Part shown: piece by piece, positions 13,401-28,400 of the stretch
Layout: each line of letters starts with the position of its first letter
How positions within the stretch are numbered: the stretch's first letter is position 1
Source of the DNA: Morinoia aosen
Taxonomy: Eukaryota; Arthropoda; Malacostraca; Amphipoda; Talitridae
NCBI GenBank assembly: GCA_030386875.1
Contig: CM059569.1
Location: 47,469,842-47,533,841, forward strand
Direction: 5' to 3'
Length of the DNA stretch: 64,000 bases
The notes under the pieces: model-generated
Told to the model about the DNA's origin: nothing
Database searches by the model: none
The model's input: only the letters and a program-made list of their open reading frames with translations
Translations under genes and position numbers: made by a program

Positions 13401-16400
13401 CATCTTCAGAGACATGAGACAATGAATAAGTTGACAAAACGTAGAAGGTAGCTTTTTAACAAACTGAAACACCCCACAAATTGTATTTAGCTCATTCAGT
13501 TTTTTTTTTTGTAATCGAGAACTATTTATTTCCAAGTTAAACTTGGACACATTGAATCACCGTGCGTCAAGAAATTTGCTGAAACGATACTTTGACGGTG
13601 TACATTTATTAGTTAAAATTACACATGTTAAAGTAAAACTACAACAGTTTTCAATTCACCTATTCGGTGGAGGGTAGTTACCAAGCTCTAGGTTCATTAG
13701 CGAACAAAAAAACATGATTATTAAACTTGGGTAAATTGATCCTGCATGTGTCCACAATCTTCTGTAATAGCAAGGTCGACGCATTCAACAACTTCCTTCT
13801 TATCAATGTACCTTAAGAAAACTAGTACTCGTACCGAACAAAATCCAATCACTTCATATCACAGGTCTTAGATACAATGTTAAAATCACGCAAAAAGTTT
13901 CAAACAACCTCGGACTCTGAGGCAATCATGTAAGTTAGCGGAACTGAGATACAACAGCACGCCCTGATAATACATGGTGACTACTGATATTTCATTTCCA
14001 AATTTTACTACTTTTTACTACCTCCAATGGAAAAAAATTACTACCTTTTTTTTACACAATGAATGTTGTCCAAATGTCTAGAGGTAAGTAATTGGCCCAT
14101 AATGAGTAATTTGAGTCAATAATGTACGCAATACCAGGGGTTCTAAAAAGCTCCAAGTTTCTGAATACGTAAAATACTTAATACTAAATGGAGCAACCGA
14201 AGCTTTACGGTAAAAAGTTACCTACATTTTTAAGGTACCCCATCCTAAATGGACTTCAACAAAAAAAGTTTGGCGAAGACCTTGTCTTAACATCTTTCAA
14301 CTCTGATGAAAACAGTTCATCATATGGAAAAAATAAACTGACTGGAAACTAGTAGACACCAGGGGAGTGTCAGATCCCTTTACAGCAGGGTAGAATATCA
14401 AAGAATTTCATTATGACCAAACACTATGGCACTTCGGAAATATGAGTTTGTAAACTATTTCTATCGTACCTCAAAATCTAATTCGGCATCCTGATTGTGA
14501 TCAATAATAACAAATAGGTTATGAACATGTCATATTACGGACTCAAAACGAAAATGCAAATTTTATGTAGCGTTCCTATATACATTTAGTAGAAGAATGA
14601 ACTTTGATTACATGGAGCATCTCCATGCTATGATGACATCCTGGAGGAAACTGAATCGCCATGCCTGCCAAAAGGAACTTCAAAGGAACTAAACTCTCGT
14701 TCAAATGATGACAAATTGTATCAAAAGATAATTTTTTAGCATGATTCTTTCTGTTTTGGACATAAATTAACGTCACTGGAAAAAACTTTCAGCTTTACAA
14801 AGAGGTAATTAAAAAAAAAAACATTTATAGTTTCAGTAAATCGTTGTTTCCCCAAATCGAAGTGGACAGAATAAACTCGTCTTTTCACAGGAAAATACTG
14901 CTCACCATCAAGCTCAGGTCCAAAAAACACTTTCTGGATATAAATGAACTGCGGAAAAGTTCCTTTGACGTCATTGTAATGTTTCTATCCCGCCGCAACA
15001 ACTTGGGAGAGTGAGTATATTTTTCTTGGAATAAGAGTTGGAAGGCTACATCAAGTTTATAATAATCAAGACTTAACCAGTCAAATATATGACTCTGTAT
15101 TAAACATTATTCATTAGGAGGAATTAAAATGTAATAAATTTGATTCATAACTTACTCATCTGAAATTGCAGCAGGACTCGCTAAAAGCTAATTGAGAATA
15201 ATTTTATTTCTGTGCTTACGTTTGCGAATAAAATACTTTAATTTTTGAGTATCGAGTGCACAAAAATTACATTAGTCATTAGTTTTAGCCTCCCTACCCA
15301 GCAACAAATGCGGTCCAAAGAGAGGAAGGAACCGTTTAGTATGGAGTTAAGGAAACGCGGAATCTACGCAGAAAGGGCATATAAACAGTAAGTTAAGAAA
15401 GAAGATTATGAAAAAAGAGCAAGTTGAAGAAGAAAGTAGTAGGAGCTGAAGAACAGGACAGCAGTGAACCGAAAAAAGGTGGTCCTTACCATAACAAAAG
15501 CATTTTGTTTCAACAAAAAGAAGGCCTACCTAACTCTCAGCTCGGGCCCTCACATTTTCCCCCTAGGAGCGCTAATTCCCATAGAAACAATAGTTGTATC
15601 CCCCTGAGGGGAACAAGTGCACAAAAAGAACTATTATGCCAACTATGCTATATGTATATCTTACGGGCAACTGCATCCACTAAAGATGAAATCCAATAAA
15701 ATGTAATAGTTATTTAGTGATAAGTACAACTACCTATTTAAAAATTTTGGCTAGTTGTTAATGTTTATTCATAAAATTTGAAAAAAAAGTTCACAAGATG
15801 TTTTACATTTAAAAGAATCGTAATTCTTAAAACAATATTGAGGAAAATCCTTTTTCTTTACTCGAATCTTCATAAGGAATTTAAAAACGAGAAACGCTGC
15901 TCGTAAGTTAAGCATTATTTAATATTACACATCGTCAAATCTATAAAACGTTTCGGAGTCCTGCTCCATCCTCAGTAAGTACAGTCTGAAAAAACTGAAA
16001 AAAACACAAGTTCGTCAGACATGTTAAAAAAGAAAATTGATAGAAAATCTCACGTAAAAACTACCAGCTGATAAGAACTATTCATACTGTTCAAAACCGG
16101 GTTTTCTGTGGCTATATATAATGATTCTAAAATAATTCTTAGTTCTGAATCATTGAAAGCATTGCACAAAATTTCAAATTGGTCTTCAGCGACTCCAGCA
16201 CCACACTGCTCTGCATGGAGTCGCACAGACGAACGAGGCCGCATTGAGGCGGTTGTGCAAGAGGCTTCCCGGTACGATAACTAACTCCACGATTTTGGGC
16301 AATCCTTACATAAAACGGCTAAGTCCTCATACCGACATAGCCTGATGTACACTGTACACAACTAAATTTGTAAACTAAGGATGCCCTCATTCGCTTCGGA

Positions 16401-19400
16401 AGCACATCATTATACCAAAAAATGAGCCTATTTTAAATGAATTGACAGAAATTGTGCATAATTTTACATCAGGAAAGTAGCGATGGAAAAGCAACTCCAA
16501 ATCTCTAGACATCTTCTCAGACAACTGGCCAAAGAAAGGAAAACTGCAACACAAACGTTGTACAGGGTCAACATCGTCTCTAACTTCTGAATACCTTTTT
16601 GCCAAAAACCTCTTAACATTAGTGTAGATTAAGGAAGAGGGAAACCCGTTGTTGCGGAAAAAAGAGTGCAAGAAATTGAATTCATTGTGAAGGTTGTTGA
16701 AACTGGAGCAAATATTGTAAGCTCTGTTTAGGTTTGAGTTTTTTTAGCTTTTGTAGCTTCAGGTTCAAAATGAATGTGATTAGGACGCTTGTAAACAGAG
16801 CTTACAATATTTGCTCCAGTTTCAACAACCTTCACACTGAATTCAATTTCTTGCACTCTTTTTTCCGCAACAACGGGTTTCCCTCTTCCTTAATCTACAC
16901 TAATGTTAAGAGGTTTTTGGCAAAAAGGTATTCAGAAGTTAGAGACGATGTTGACCCTGTACAACGTTTGTGTTGCAGTTTTCCTTTCTTTGGCCAGTTG
17001 TCTGAGAAGATGTCTAGAGATTTGGAGTTGCTTTTCCATCGCTACTTTCCTGATGTAAAATTATGCACAATTTCTGTCAATTCATTTAAAATAGGCTCAT
17101 TTTTTGGTATAATGATGTGCTTCCGAAGCGAATGAGGGCATCCTTAGTTTACAAATTTAGTTGTGTACAGTGTACATCAGGCTATGTCGGTATGAGGACT
17201 TAGCCGTTTTATGTAAGGATTGCCCAAAATCGTGGAGTTAGTTATCGTACCGGGAAGCCTCTTGCACAACCGCCTCAATGCGGCCTCATTCGTCTGTGCG
17301 ACTCCATGCAGAGCAGTGTGGTGCTGGAGTCGCTGAAAACCAATTTGAAATTTTGTGCAATGCTTTCAATGATTCAGAACTAAGAATTATTTTAGAATCA
17401 TTATATATAGCCACAGAAAACCCGGTTTTGAACAGTATGAATAGTTCTTATCAGCTGGAAGTTTTTACGTGAGATTTTCTATCAATTTTCTTTTTTAACA
17501 TGTTTGACGAACTTGTGTTTTTTTTCAGTTTTTTCAGACTGTACTTACTGAGGATGGAGCAGGACTCCGAAACGTTTTATAGATTTGACGATGTGTAATA
17601 TTAAATAATGCTTAACTTACGAGCAGTGTTTCTCGTTTTTAAATTCCTTAATAAAATATAAATTATTTTACTTGACAAACATATATCAATCAAAGCTACT
17701 TGATATGCTTCCACAAGAAAATACGGTGCTATGCTATTCCATTTTTCCTTGAGATCGTATAATGCAAATTTGATACGTTAGAATAAAAGATGTTAAATGT
17801 CGACCTCATAATCATAAATGCATCATTTTTAAATCCTTATTTTATTTTCAATACTAATTCCTGATATCACACGTTCCTAAGCTTGTATCTCAATGTAAAT
17901 GCGCACTAATAGAAGTGTTTTCAACAATGCATCGCCATTGGTATTACATTTTTTAAATTTACATTTATACGATTTATGAAACTTCGATTACCGCATCGAA
18001 GCGAAAGCCATTTTATTGTTTTCTCTCAATAATTTGTTAATAATAAAACGGCTCAAATGAACCTTCCATCATAAAACAACTAGGTAACTTTCAGATCAAG
18101 CGGAATGCGAAGAAAAAGTGAACCATTTTTACTATTGTTCGCAAAAATTTTGAAACTTTTTTCGATTTTGTGTGCTCCAATCCTAAAATTACACCCCACC
18201 TGTACAGGAATATTTCCCATAAATCGAGGCAAATTTCTGATTATGGGAAAAATAAATTTAAAAAAATCTTCATACTCGATATAAATATGTAACATTACTT
18301 TAAATTTTCAGAGAATAATTCCACTCAACAATTTTTTTACTACCCTGACGCAAATTTTACTACTTTTTACTACTTTTTTTACTACTCTCCAAATTTTACT
18401 ACTTTTTACTACTTTACTACCTAGTAGACACCCTGTAATAGAGTGCCCGCTCACTCACTCAAGGCCGTTGTTGATCATCCTCTCAAAGAGTGACGTGTCC
18501 AGTCCGTAGCTCTTAGCCAGTTGATACACAGCGGGGCTTGGCTTCAGCTGTTGGTGGTCTCCTGCAAACATTTCAACCAATTAGAATGTAATTTAACCTG
18601 CAATAACCAACTTCTTATTTCTGCAAGTCGCGTTAACGCAGCAGGAAGGCTGGGTTTTGCATAGAATTCTCCTACATACATTTTTTCGCATACAAATTGC
18701 TTCTGAGAGCATTTACAGCTGGCCTTTCTGAAGTTAGGGATAGGTTCAAAATATATATTTGAAGTCTAACCTGAATACCTAATTTTCTATTTTCCTACAA
18801 AAAAAAACGCACTTCATCATCAATTGTGACGGATACAAACAAGGTCATGCGATTTCACATTTTCTCACACGAATTAATTCCCATATTATTCACGTATGCC
18901 AGCTCATGGGAATACACCGAAAGTAAAGTACTCAGTAATTTATAAAATAATTCGGAACTTGCTCATAGTCATTTTACATGAATTAGTGAACACTTGGAAA
19001 ATATTTTTAGATGACTGACGGACCTTACGCAATTTTCAGTCACAGATTCATTCTTGTGGTACAGAAATTTTGTTAATCTTCAAGCCTTCAAAGATATGTC
19101 AACCAAAAGTACTAACACAATCCCTTGATCGTATTACATTTTTCACTTCTTCAAAATTACAAGCACTAATAGATTTGATTCCCTTATTATATAAAGGCTA
19201 AACATCTTAGTTTCGGCAATTTACCCAACAACGTTTTTCGATATTTAACTCATTTCAATTTCGTCATTTGCTCACCGTTTTTTGTCTCTCATCATCCCCA
19301 TTATGAATGCAAATGAAAAAAAAGTAATTGCACACCTACTAATTTGAAGCTTCAAAATGAGTACTACTGACTTATTACAAACAATCGCGGTCTGGAATCA

Positions 19401-22400
19401 CCAAAAAGTGCACTGAATTCAGTAAAATACGATTGAAAGAGAAGACACTGAAAATAGTATGGCAAAAGTATGACTTGACTCAAGGAGGTATGAGCACTCC
19501 ACAACAATGAGCCAAGGCTTCCAACTAAATGCGCTGCTTAAAGTGTAATTGGCGAAATTTGAGATCATTTACCTTTTTAGGAACGCATCAAATATTAGTT
19601 CTTTGAAGCTTACCTATCAGCTGAGGCTTACGAAATATCCCAACTCGATCTGGCACATTTATGAATGCGTGCATGACCTTTCTTTGCAGCCCTTGAAACC
19701 TCTTTCAGAGACCGCAAAACATCTCTGATACCACACCTAGAATATATTTTGGGAAATACTCCACGACAAGTCGTCATTCAAAGCGTATTATACTTGAAAC
19801 GCAACCGCCGTCTTGAAGATAGTGTAAAAATTTTTCAAATACATTTCCGCATTCACCAGTTGTAACAATCATCGCAAATCCCGTCCTTTTTATGTGTTCC
19901 GTCCACAACACGTTTTTTGCGATCTTCATTATAAACATAAAAACAAGATAAACTCACACTTAAAAAGTCAGTAAGAATTCCAGAGGCTTATAGTTAGCCT
20001 ACTAATAAAGATTCCCGCATTTAATCTCCCAATCATGAAAAGATACTCGCACTTGACCTTATCATGAAAAAATCTTGCAATTGACCTTAAGATCATGGCA
20101 AAATTCTCGCAATTGACCTTTAGATCATGGCAAAATTCTCGCAATTGACCTTTAGGTCATGGCAAAATTCTCGCAATTTACCTTTAGATTATAGCAAGTT
20201 CCCCACAATCGACCTTTAGATCGGCAAGATGCTCGCAGTTGACTCACCGATCATGATCAGATGCTCACAGTTGGAGTTCAGGGAAGCGACCACGTGAGCT
20301 TCCAGGATCTCCGCAGCTTCTTCAATGATCACTACGATAAAATTAAAAATTAGCGGGAGAAAAGTAAGTTAAATGTCAAAACTTTCAATGATTTGAAGAA
20401 AAGCAGTGGAATTCACTTAGGAATACTTGAGATTAATAATATTTTGATTTTCAAATAAATGCATTCTAATCACATGCGAGTACCGTCAACTCGGACCAAA
20501 ATTCTAGCAGCAAATGGAATCTGGAAAACAATGACAAGAATTGCTCGATTTTCGCGTTTGTCTATGCGTGATCAACCGCAGTGGTTACTAGTGCTCTGAA
20601 AAAATAAACTTGGACATCAAAGTGTTATCATCGATCTTTTCACCGATTCTTATAGTATCATTATAGGTAATAGTAAACCAGAAACAAATCGGGCCCAACA
20701 TGAGCTAGATTGATCTCAGCCCAAACTTTGTATTCTTACGTAACTTACATGAACTAACAGAAAGAAATATTCCCAAGAGATTTTATTGAATCAATGTTTC
20801 CTGAAAAAATTCTACGCAGGACTAAATTGAAAGACTCAACCTGCCAATAAATTGGAACATTCAAGGAAGTACTAGGGAATATTATAACATTACTAAACTA
20901 CAAGTTGTTTTCTGGTGGGTAAGAAACAAATTTAGGCTGATTTCGAAATAACGCCCTCATTTTCGCAATGCTATTGGCATACTTGAGAACATCTCATATA
21001 TCCACTTTCATAACTCCCCGTCATAATGAAAGAAATGCACTTCGGTCCACAAAACGAAAACTAGACATTTAAATGAAACTTTTTACGATACAAACCACGC
21101 CAAACCCTCACAAAAACGTTGGCCAGCAACTCAAATGCATCATTGACTTATCGGGAATGAATTTTGGCCGCAGGTGACAGGTTTGGGTCGTAGAGCTAAA
21201 TCACGCCTCAGATTTCATTCTCAATTAATCTCGGTTGTTTGACTAAATTTTGCTCGCTTTGTTTGAGATAGCCAACGAATGCAAGTAAACAAATAGGTAT
21301 ATAAAAATTCAAAGTAGAAAGCCTGCACGAACATCTTCAATTTATCGCCGCACCGTACTTATTTCTAGTAGTTTTTGCAGTTTTCCAATGTTTCAAGAAC
21401 ATTTTGAATGCAAGAAAATCAAGCCTATTGCTCAAGCTTCCCAAACCTTCTGATCTGAGCATAACCTAGCCTCAGATGGAAACAATTATCAACAATAATT
21501 TATACTGATACTTGAACGCAAAATAAGAGGCAAGAAAATCGTTTCTAAACTGTTTCTTCTCTTTAGGATCTACGAGAATTAGGTCCAAAGGTCGCCAAGC
21601 AGGCGTATGTCCTTTAAGCTTTCAAGTTACTCGCGCAATTCTTTATGCATTACACCAGAGAAGAGAAGCACACTTCAAAGAGGAAAAAAAAGAGCCCAGA
21701 AAACTTTATAGCTCCAACTCAACCCTTGGCTATCCCTTTCAAAGATCGGCTATGAATTATAATAAAAATTTATTCTTATTATGAGCGAAACTGTCTCAAA
21801 AGTGTCATTTGTGACGCAATATATAAGACATAATATATATAATATTATAATTTAATGTCTTGCAAAAGACCACTCTGAAAAAACCTATTTAGGCACGCCG
21901 TTTTTCAACTCCTGTTTCTATTACAACCGGAAGAACACTAATAACTCATTTTTCAATGCTATGGAAAAGCACGTGTCGACACACGCAAATACAGATGTTA
22001 TTGGTCCTAAAACCACCATTATTTGTTGAGTACATATTTCTTGTTAAATTTAAAGACGTGCAGTTTCATGCGCAGAAGTAAACGCGCTACTTACAAAAAT
22101 GAGCGCCAGCTTCAATTCAGAATCATATTAAAAAAAACTAAAGAACAAAACAAGTTAGAAATCGATCAATTTTGATCATTCAACTTCATTGCAAGAGATA
22201 AACTTTGATTCAGTCAATATTTACATTGACATAGCTAATCCTTCTAGGATCAGAGTTTTACATTAGAAAGAAACCAACTACTTCATCGTATCAACTTCAA
22301 CCGAAATAAATACGAAGAACTCACCAATTTTTGGTTTCAGCTCCTGGACGACAGCCTGGAACTGCGCCGCTCCAGTGGTAGTGAGGCCCACAACGTCTGC

Positions 22401-25400
22401 CTGGCGGGCCACGTACAGGTACTCAGAGTTCTTCACCTCCTGAGCTCTCGCCAAGAGCGTTTGAAGTTTCACTTCTTCAGGGCGGATGTTTTCCCGCATT
22501 TTTACGAGTAGGTTGTGCCTCCAAGTAGCATACAGCAGACATCGGTCCGCAAAAGCTAGATCGAAAATGTGCACATCTTCCTTGATGGTTGCACTACTTA
22601 CAGCGGTTACATCTTTTTCCTTGCTGAAGTCGACAAGCTTCGCCAAATAATTTTGCTCGACAACAAATGCGCGCCAGCGCTTTCGTACTTCTTCTTCTGT
22701 GAAATTATTTTTCATTAGATTGTCAGCAAGATAGTTTTGGTACTCAACGTGATTTACCAATTCCACATCATAGATTTTCATGCAACTCAATCCACTAGCT
22801 AAGTCATCGAATTCCTCATCTTCCACTTCCACGACCCTTTCATTCTCTGCTGCTCGCAACATTTCAAGAGCATCGTGCCAATCTTCATCATCTTCTTTGG
22901 GTTGACTGGTGCTTGCCTTGCCAGCAGCATTTTCTTTTACAGGTGCTGACCACACCTCACGACCGTCGTAGACATATTCATTGACGCACTCCGGTTGATC
23001 AACTGGAAGAATCCAGGAACGATAAACGGAGCTGTTCTTCAACTGGCTCGCTATTGCAGATGGGATGACGCCATGGGTCGCAAGAAGATTCCAGCTAACT
23101 AGTCCCCTATTCGCTCTTACTTCTTGTAACTCGGCAAACCGACGCTTCACTTCCATCTCTGCGTAACTCACTTTTTCTCTGACATAAGTTCCTGCATGGT
23201 AAACGTCAGATGGAATGAGTTTCAAATCTTTCAAACTCCTGAGGTACTCATTTATTTGAAATTGTTGAATGTTTTCACTCTTACTCCTGCTGCCAATGCG
23301 GATGATTTTACGAGTGAAATTCAGCATACCTTCCAAGAACTGGTCAAGAGCATGATTTGTGTAGCACAGGACAAGAATTGGAGACTTGACTTCAACATCA
23401 ACACTTATAGTTTGCCTGTGATATTCTGGGTCTTCTGCTAAATGAATTTCGCTTTCTTTTCGTGACCACGCTTTCGAGTTGTGTAACAAGACTTGAGTGA
23501 TCTTCAGCCCCAGGAACGTTTTACCAGTTCCAGGTGGTCCTTGGATAACAACCAAGCGCTTTGTTAGAGCAGCATGCAAAGCATTCCTCTGAGACTGATC
23601 AAGGCCGAGCTCTGCGCTCGCAGGCCAGGTTTCAATGCCGGCATTCACGATTGGTACCGTTTGAAGGTGGTCGAGTCCAGCTGGAGGCTGTTCAGTTTTT
23701 GCTTTTCTGAACAGCTCGTTTGGCTCAGTGTCATCTTTCATGTACGAGGTCTTCAAGACGACCCGCAAATCGTAATGAGTAACCCGTGAATTGAGGAGGT
23801 ACTCTGGAGCATCGATTGCAGGTTGAGCAAAGACAATGTGTTCAGCCAGAGGAAGCGTATCCTCATCCAAATTTTGGAGGGCCTTCAAAACGTGTTTGTA
23901 TGACACAAAAAAGGCTCTGGACTCGACCGCTGTGTAGAAACAACGAGGGTCGATTTTTGGCTGAGAAAGGAGTTTCACACCAACCACACCTTCTCTCAAC
24001 TTCTCTGGATTTGCGCCAGCCACCGTCGCCAAAAAATACGATGAGAAATTATCAGCACTGAAACACATCACATTGCCAAAAAGTAACCTTTTGGAAGATT
24101 CCACTTTGAAATTTTTCGGTAACTGGAGCTTAACAAAGTGTATCAACACACCACGGATGACCTCAGCCTCCTGAAATGTTACCTTGTGATACACTCGAAC
24201 ATCTTTGCTACTTCGTTCTCCAGATCGGACATGGCAAACTCCCTCACGCAAAGGACGGATGAAATCCTCACGTAAGAGCCTGAATTGCACGTCAAGGTAA
24301 TTGTGCACGTCTTTGTAGGCACCTTGCGTGATGTTGCGCCGGATCACTGGGGGCTGAACCTTGGCCAATTCATAGGAAGTAGGTTCGACTGGCAAGTCAC
24401 GGTAGTCATCATCTGGCTCCATATCATCAATCTGTGCCAGTCTTTGCTGAAAAGATGGCTTCTGAGGGAGTTTTCGATCGTTTCCTTTGTGATCTGCTGT
24501 CAATAACGTAGACAACCTCTCGTATTCGTTCTTGATGGCACTCAACTCTTCCTTCTCCGCCTGAGATTCAGCGGAGTCATTGTGTTCTCTAATACTTTTC
24601 TCCAATACCAGCTCAACGCTTTGCAAAAGCGCAGGAAGCAATTCTCGAGCCTGAGCTGGATGAACTCTTGTGAAAGCCTTCAGCAATTGGAGTTGATCCC
24701 TCCAATAACTGGTCATGTCGTCTCTTTTGTGCTTCATCAACGACATCTGAAACATCACCAGTTTGCTCACAAAGTCGATTGTGAAGACCAAACTGAACAC
24801 TTCGTTTAGCGCTTGCCGACAACTCGTGCAGGTCGTGGCGATGGCGAGGGCCTTAACGAAGAGCACCATTTTGTCATCAGGGATCTTGTCATCCGCCAGA
24901 AGTTCCGGTACTCCGGACATTTTGTCCAAGAGACTATGAATCACGACATCAGGAGGTTTGTTTGTCCACTCCATGAGAGTATTGAATCCAACAGGGTACA
25001 ATCGTTTCCTGACAGGCGCGCTGGCAGCTGTTTCGTTACAGTTACCTTGGAGAGATTGGTCTCCACGGGATCCACCCCTAAAAGACAGTCCAATTTGAAT
25101 TCCGCCCTTTTAAATCTATTAAATGAGTTTAGGCGGAAATATTTAACGTGAGATATACCAATATTCAATAATAAGCTGCTACATTTTAAAACCCTATTTT
25201 CAATATTTCAAAGACATCAAAAGTACTACCTTAGCAAGGAACAGTAGAAGACATTTATTTAACAATTGATCACGTGAACAGAATCTCTATTTCATGACGA
25301 ATTGCTTCCGAAATTCACTATCAAACTAACACTAAATTATGAATTCATTTTTCTTTTACGGAGAATATATTACTCATTGAAGAAGAATCCAAGGAATTAT

Positions 25401-28400
25401 CTCTGAGTTCTCTGAGCAGAAGCCGTGAGCACAGAACTATGCTTCATTATTACGTATGCATGAGTAACTCATCTTTGCTTGTAAATCTAGTCACACTAGT
25501 ACATGCGACCAGTATTCCATGACCTGTGATGCACGGTGTGGAACTATCGTGGAAATATGCTTGTTATGCGATAGATATTAGACTACTCGAGCGTATCATG
25601 TCTGACAACAAATAAACAATGCTTCGAGCCATTTTCTTTTTCTTGGCGTTGACTATGACTTTCAACGCAGTCAAAAATTAATTTTGTACAGATATCTAAA
25701 TAAGAAATCGTTCATTTGTCCTGAATTAACCATCCATGAGAGTTTGAAGTTTCTTCACGCTATTCTATTGCCAGTCGTTCTAGGAAACAATTCCTTCTGA
25801 AACACATGTTTTTTTAATGATTTACTGTAGCAGGATAGCCTCTGAAACAATGGTTAAGCACAAAGTTTTTCACAATAGCTGTATTTTCTTCGTTTTTTGA
25901 TCACCTTCAGATTCAAAGGCACAATTCATCATTTGCTTCTATTCAGCCTTATAAACACATTCACTGCCGGAGCCGCCAAATGCCAGCCTACGTCATGTCT
26001 TGAAAGGCTATATGGTCGTAAGTAGCCAAGTTTAAAAAATGACTTTACCGCTGGGAAAAAATTGTACCTTTACTAAAAAGTGTGAAAATGTAATAGCATG
26101 ATGATATTTTACCTAGTCTGCGTCAATCTCTTGTAAAAAGATGAGAAGAAAAATAGAAATGCTGTTCTTTCACACCAATATGTAAATGAGCAATTTGCCT
26201 AGTTATAAATCGGCAGTGAACGTGTTAACTCTTTAACGGTTAAATTATCTTGCTTTAGAAGGAAATCTAATGGTAATTTCTATTGAATTCTAATTCATGA
26301 AACCCAGTACGGCGTGAAATTTTCATAGAAGCATTTAGAATATATGATCGATGTGAGCGATTTCTGAACATCCTTCACGAAGGACGTTGGTCAATTTAGA
26401 GACAAGGTACATTCAACAGTACAAGAAATACTAATTTCCAAATGTAAAGTTGGAATTGAAAACTCTTACATAAAAGGACTAAGATGAGGCATTACTTTCA
26501 CGCCACCATCAACTAGACACTTCACGTAAACTAGAGCGATTGTCTCAAGTGTTCAAATCCTACCTCACAATCCTGAGGCCATACTTTCAATACTTCAATT
26601 GGCAATGAAAAATCTGCCTTTCACTTGGCCATGCCATTAGCTAGCTTTCTCCAGCAAAAATCCTCACATCGAATCTGAGTTTATTTTATTTTAATAAAAT
26701 TTGGACAGGAGGTATGAAGGATGTGCAATTGCTCGATGCTAGGTTTGTGAATGAAAAAAGATCCAATTCGAAGATTTAGGCTAAATAAAATAAAATCACT
26801 AAGTATAGCCTGGTCTACAAACAAAATAATCGCAGACAAAATCACAAACTGAAAGAAGTTGAAAAGCTTTCAACCATGAAACATCAAAAAGACTGACCTC
26901 TTTAGATCCCAAAGTTGATAAGAACGACCTATACCACGGCCACAACGTGAAAGTTGCGTATCAAAATCCCACCAATGGTCTATGACCAGAGAAATTAGTT
27001 TTTAAGTTTCCACCTATGGGAATAGCTAACAAAAAATTACATTGCGCATCAAAATCCTACCGATGGTCTATGACCAGAGAAATTAGTTTAAAAGTTTCCA
27101 CCTATGGGAATAGCTAACAAAAAATTACATTGCGCATCAAAATCCCACCAATGGTCTATGACCAGAGAAATTAGTTTAAAAGTTTCCACCTATGGTAATA
27201 GCTAACAAAAAATTACATTGCGCATCAAAATCCCACCGAAGGTCTATGACTAAAAAATAAGTTAATAAGTTTCCACCTATGGGAATATAAAAAACTTACC
27301 TCCTCGGACCCCTAGGGTGCTGAGAGCGACCTCTACCACGGCCGCGACGAGGAGGTTGAGTATCAAATTCGCTTCGAAGATCCATGAGAGTGGGGAGGAC
27401 GTTGCTGCTCTCGGCATCGCCACTTTGGTTTCGAGGGAAGAAGCTGTCCAGGCTGCCAAGCCGACCGCCTCGCGTACTCAAATCGTGTCCACGATTTCTG
27501 CCTCGGTTCCCGCCACGTGGTCTTCTGCTCCCGCTTCGTCCTCGGCGTGTGCCGCGACTGTCCTGGTACATGCCATGCGGCGGTCCCGCGTCAAAGTGTC
27601 TGCTGTGAAAGGTCCACAATACTCGTCAGTCTGTTAGAAGTTGAGGAATAAGCCAAAAAAGCTGAAAAAACTAGCTGAAACTATGCAAAAGCAGAAATAA
27701 TATGGAGAAGACACGTAATAATTACTACAATGATGACCAAGATGTCCCGTTGAGCTTGAAGTGTTGACTGGCCTCGAAATACGTGACGATAAAAAGTAAA
27801 CTATAATTTGCCTAAATCTGTAGATCCGTTCATTAAAACCAAAAAGGAAAATTGCTTGCTAAACATCTAACCATACTAGCTATCTTTTTCGTTTAAGAAC
27901 GTAATAATGGTCTATATTTAATAGTTTGCCATACAGTATGAAAGGAAGAACGGGAAAAAATACCGAAAATAAGGCTAAAACTGTAGCACATATTGAAATA
28001 GCTTATACACGCTTCAGAACATTTACGAAAGAAGTAGTCTCTAAAAGGCTCTTAGTAAGGCACTACTCATCTCTTTTGATTAGAAAAGCATTCATTTTCA
28101 GAAGACTTGAACACTATCTAAAGCGAACCTTAACTAATATGAGTAAACATGCAACTTGGTTAACTTACACAAAGCACCATCAAGCTAAAAAAGTTTGAAA
28201 CTAATTTTTAATGGTGTAAGTCGAGGTTTGCACGAGACGATGTATAACATGGCAAACGATGGAGCTTGCTTGCTGGTTATCTTTGTCTCATCCAAAAATC
28301 AGTCCCCATTTTTCCGTCAATACTTCAAAATAAGAAGCAATGTGTGGGACTACTTCCCAACAAAACTGTGCAGTGTAATGGGGACATTATAAACACATTT

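Larger units (their letters stand above)
13973..18435. mobile_element. TIR element, family X copy 2, with nested insertions
   Basis: It starts catggtgactactgatattt and ends tagtagacaccctg; both flanks of the interior are tactac-rich. The body aligns block by block with copy 3 (49061-52042) in the opposite paralog. Without its two nested insertions (SINE-like 15267-15615 and Penelope pair about 15820-17651) it would be close to 2.3 kb, like copy 1. No transposase is visible, so it is probably non-autonomous. It lies entirely in the E3-E4 intron and ends 23 bp from exon E3. Confidence 0.8.
25078..27299. other. Intron between copy A exons N2 and E1
   Basis: A 2.2-kb intron, phase 2 on both sides. 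Contains a piggyBac-like MITE (25951-26228) and an 88-bp array derived from exon N2 (26892-27290). The remainder is AT-rich with no exon seen. Confidence 0.7.

Noticed and set aside
13973-18435. Large intronic segment as evidence that TIR elements 2 and 3 were duplicated with the gene
   Set aside because: Element 2 lies in the E3-E4 intron and element 3 in the E8-E9 intron, so they are separate insertions of one family.
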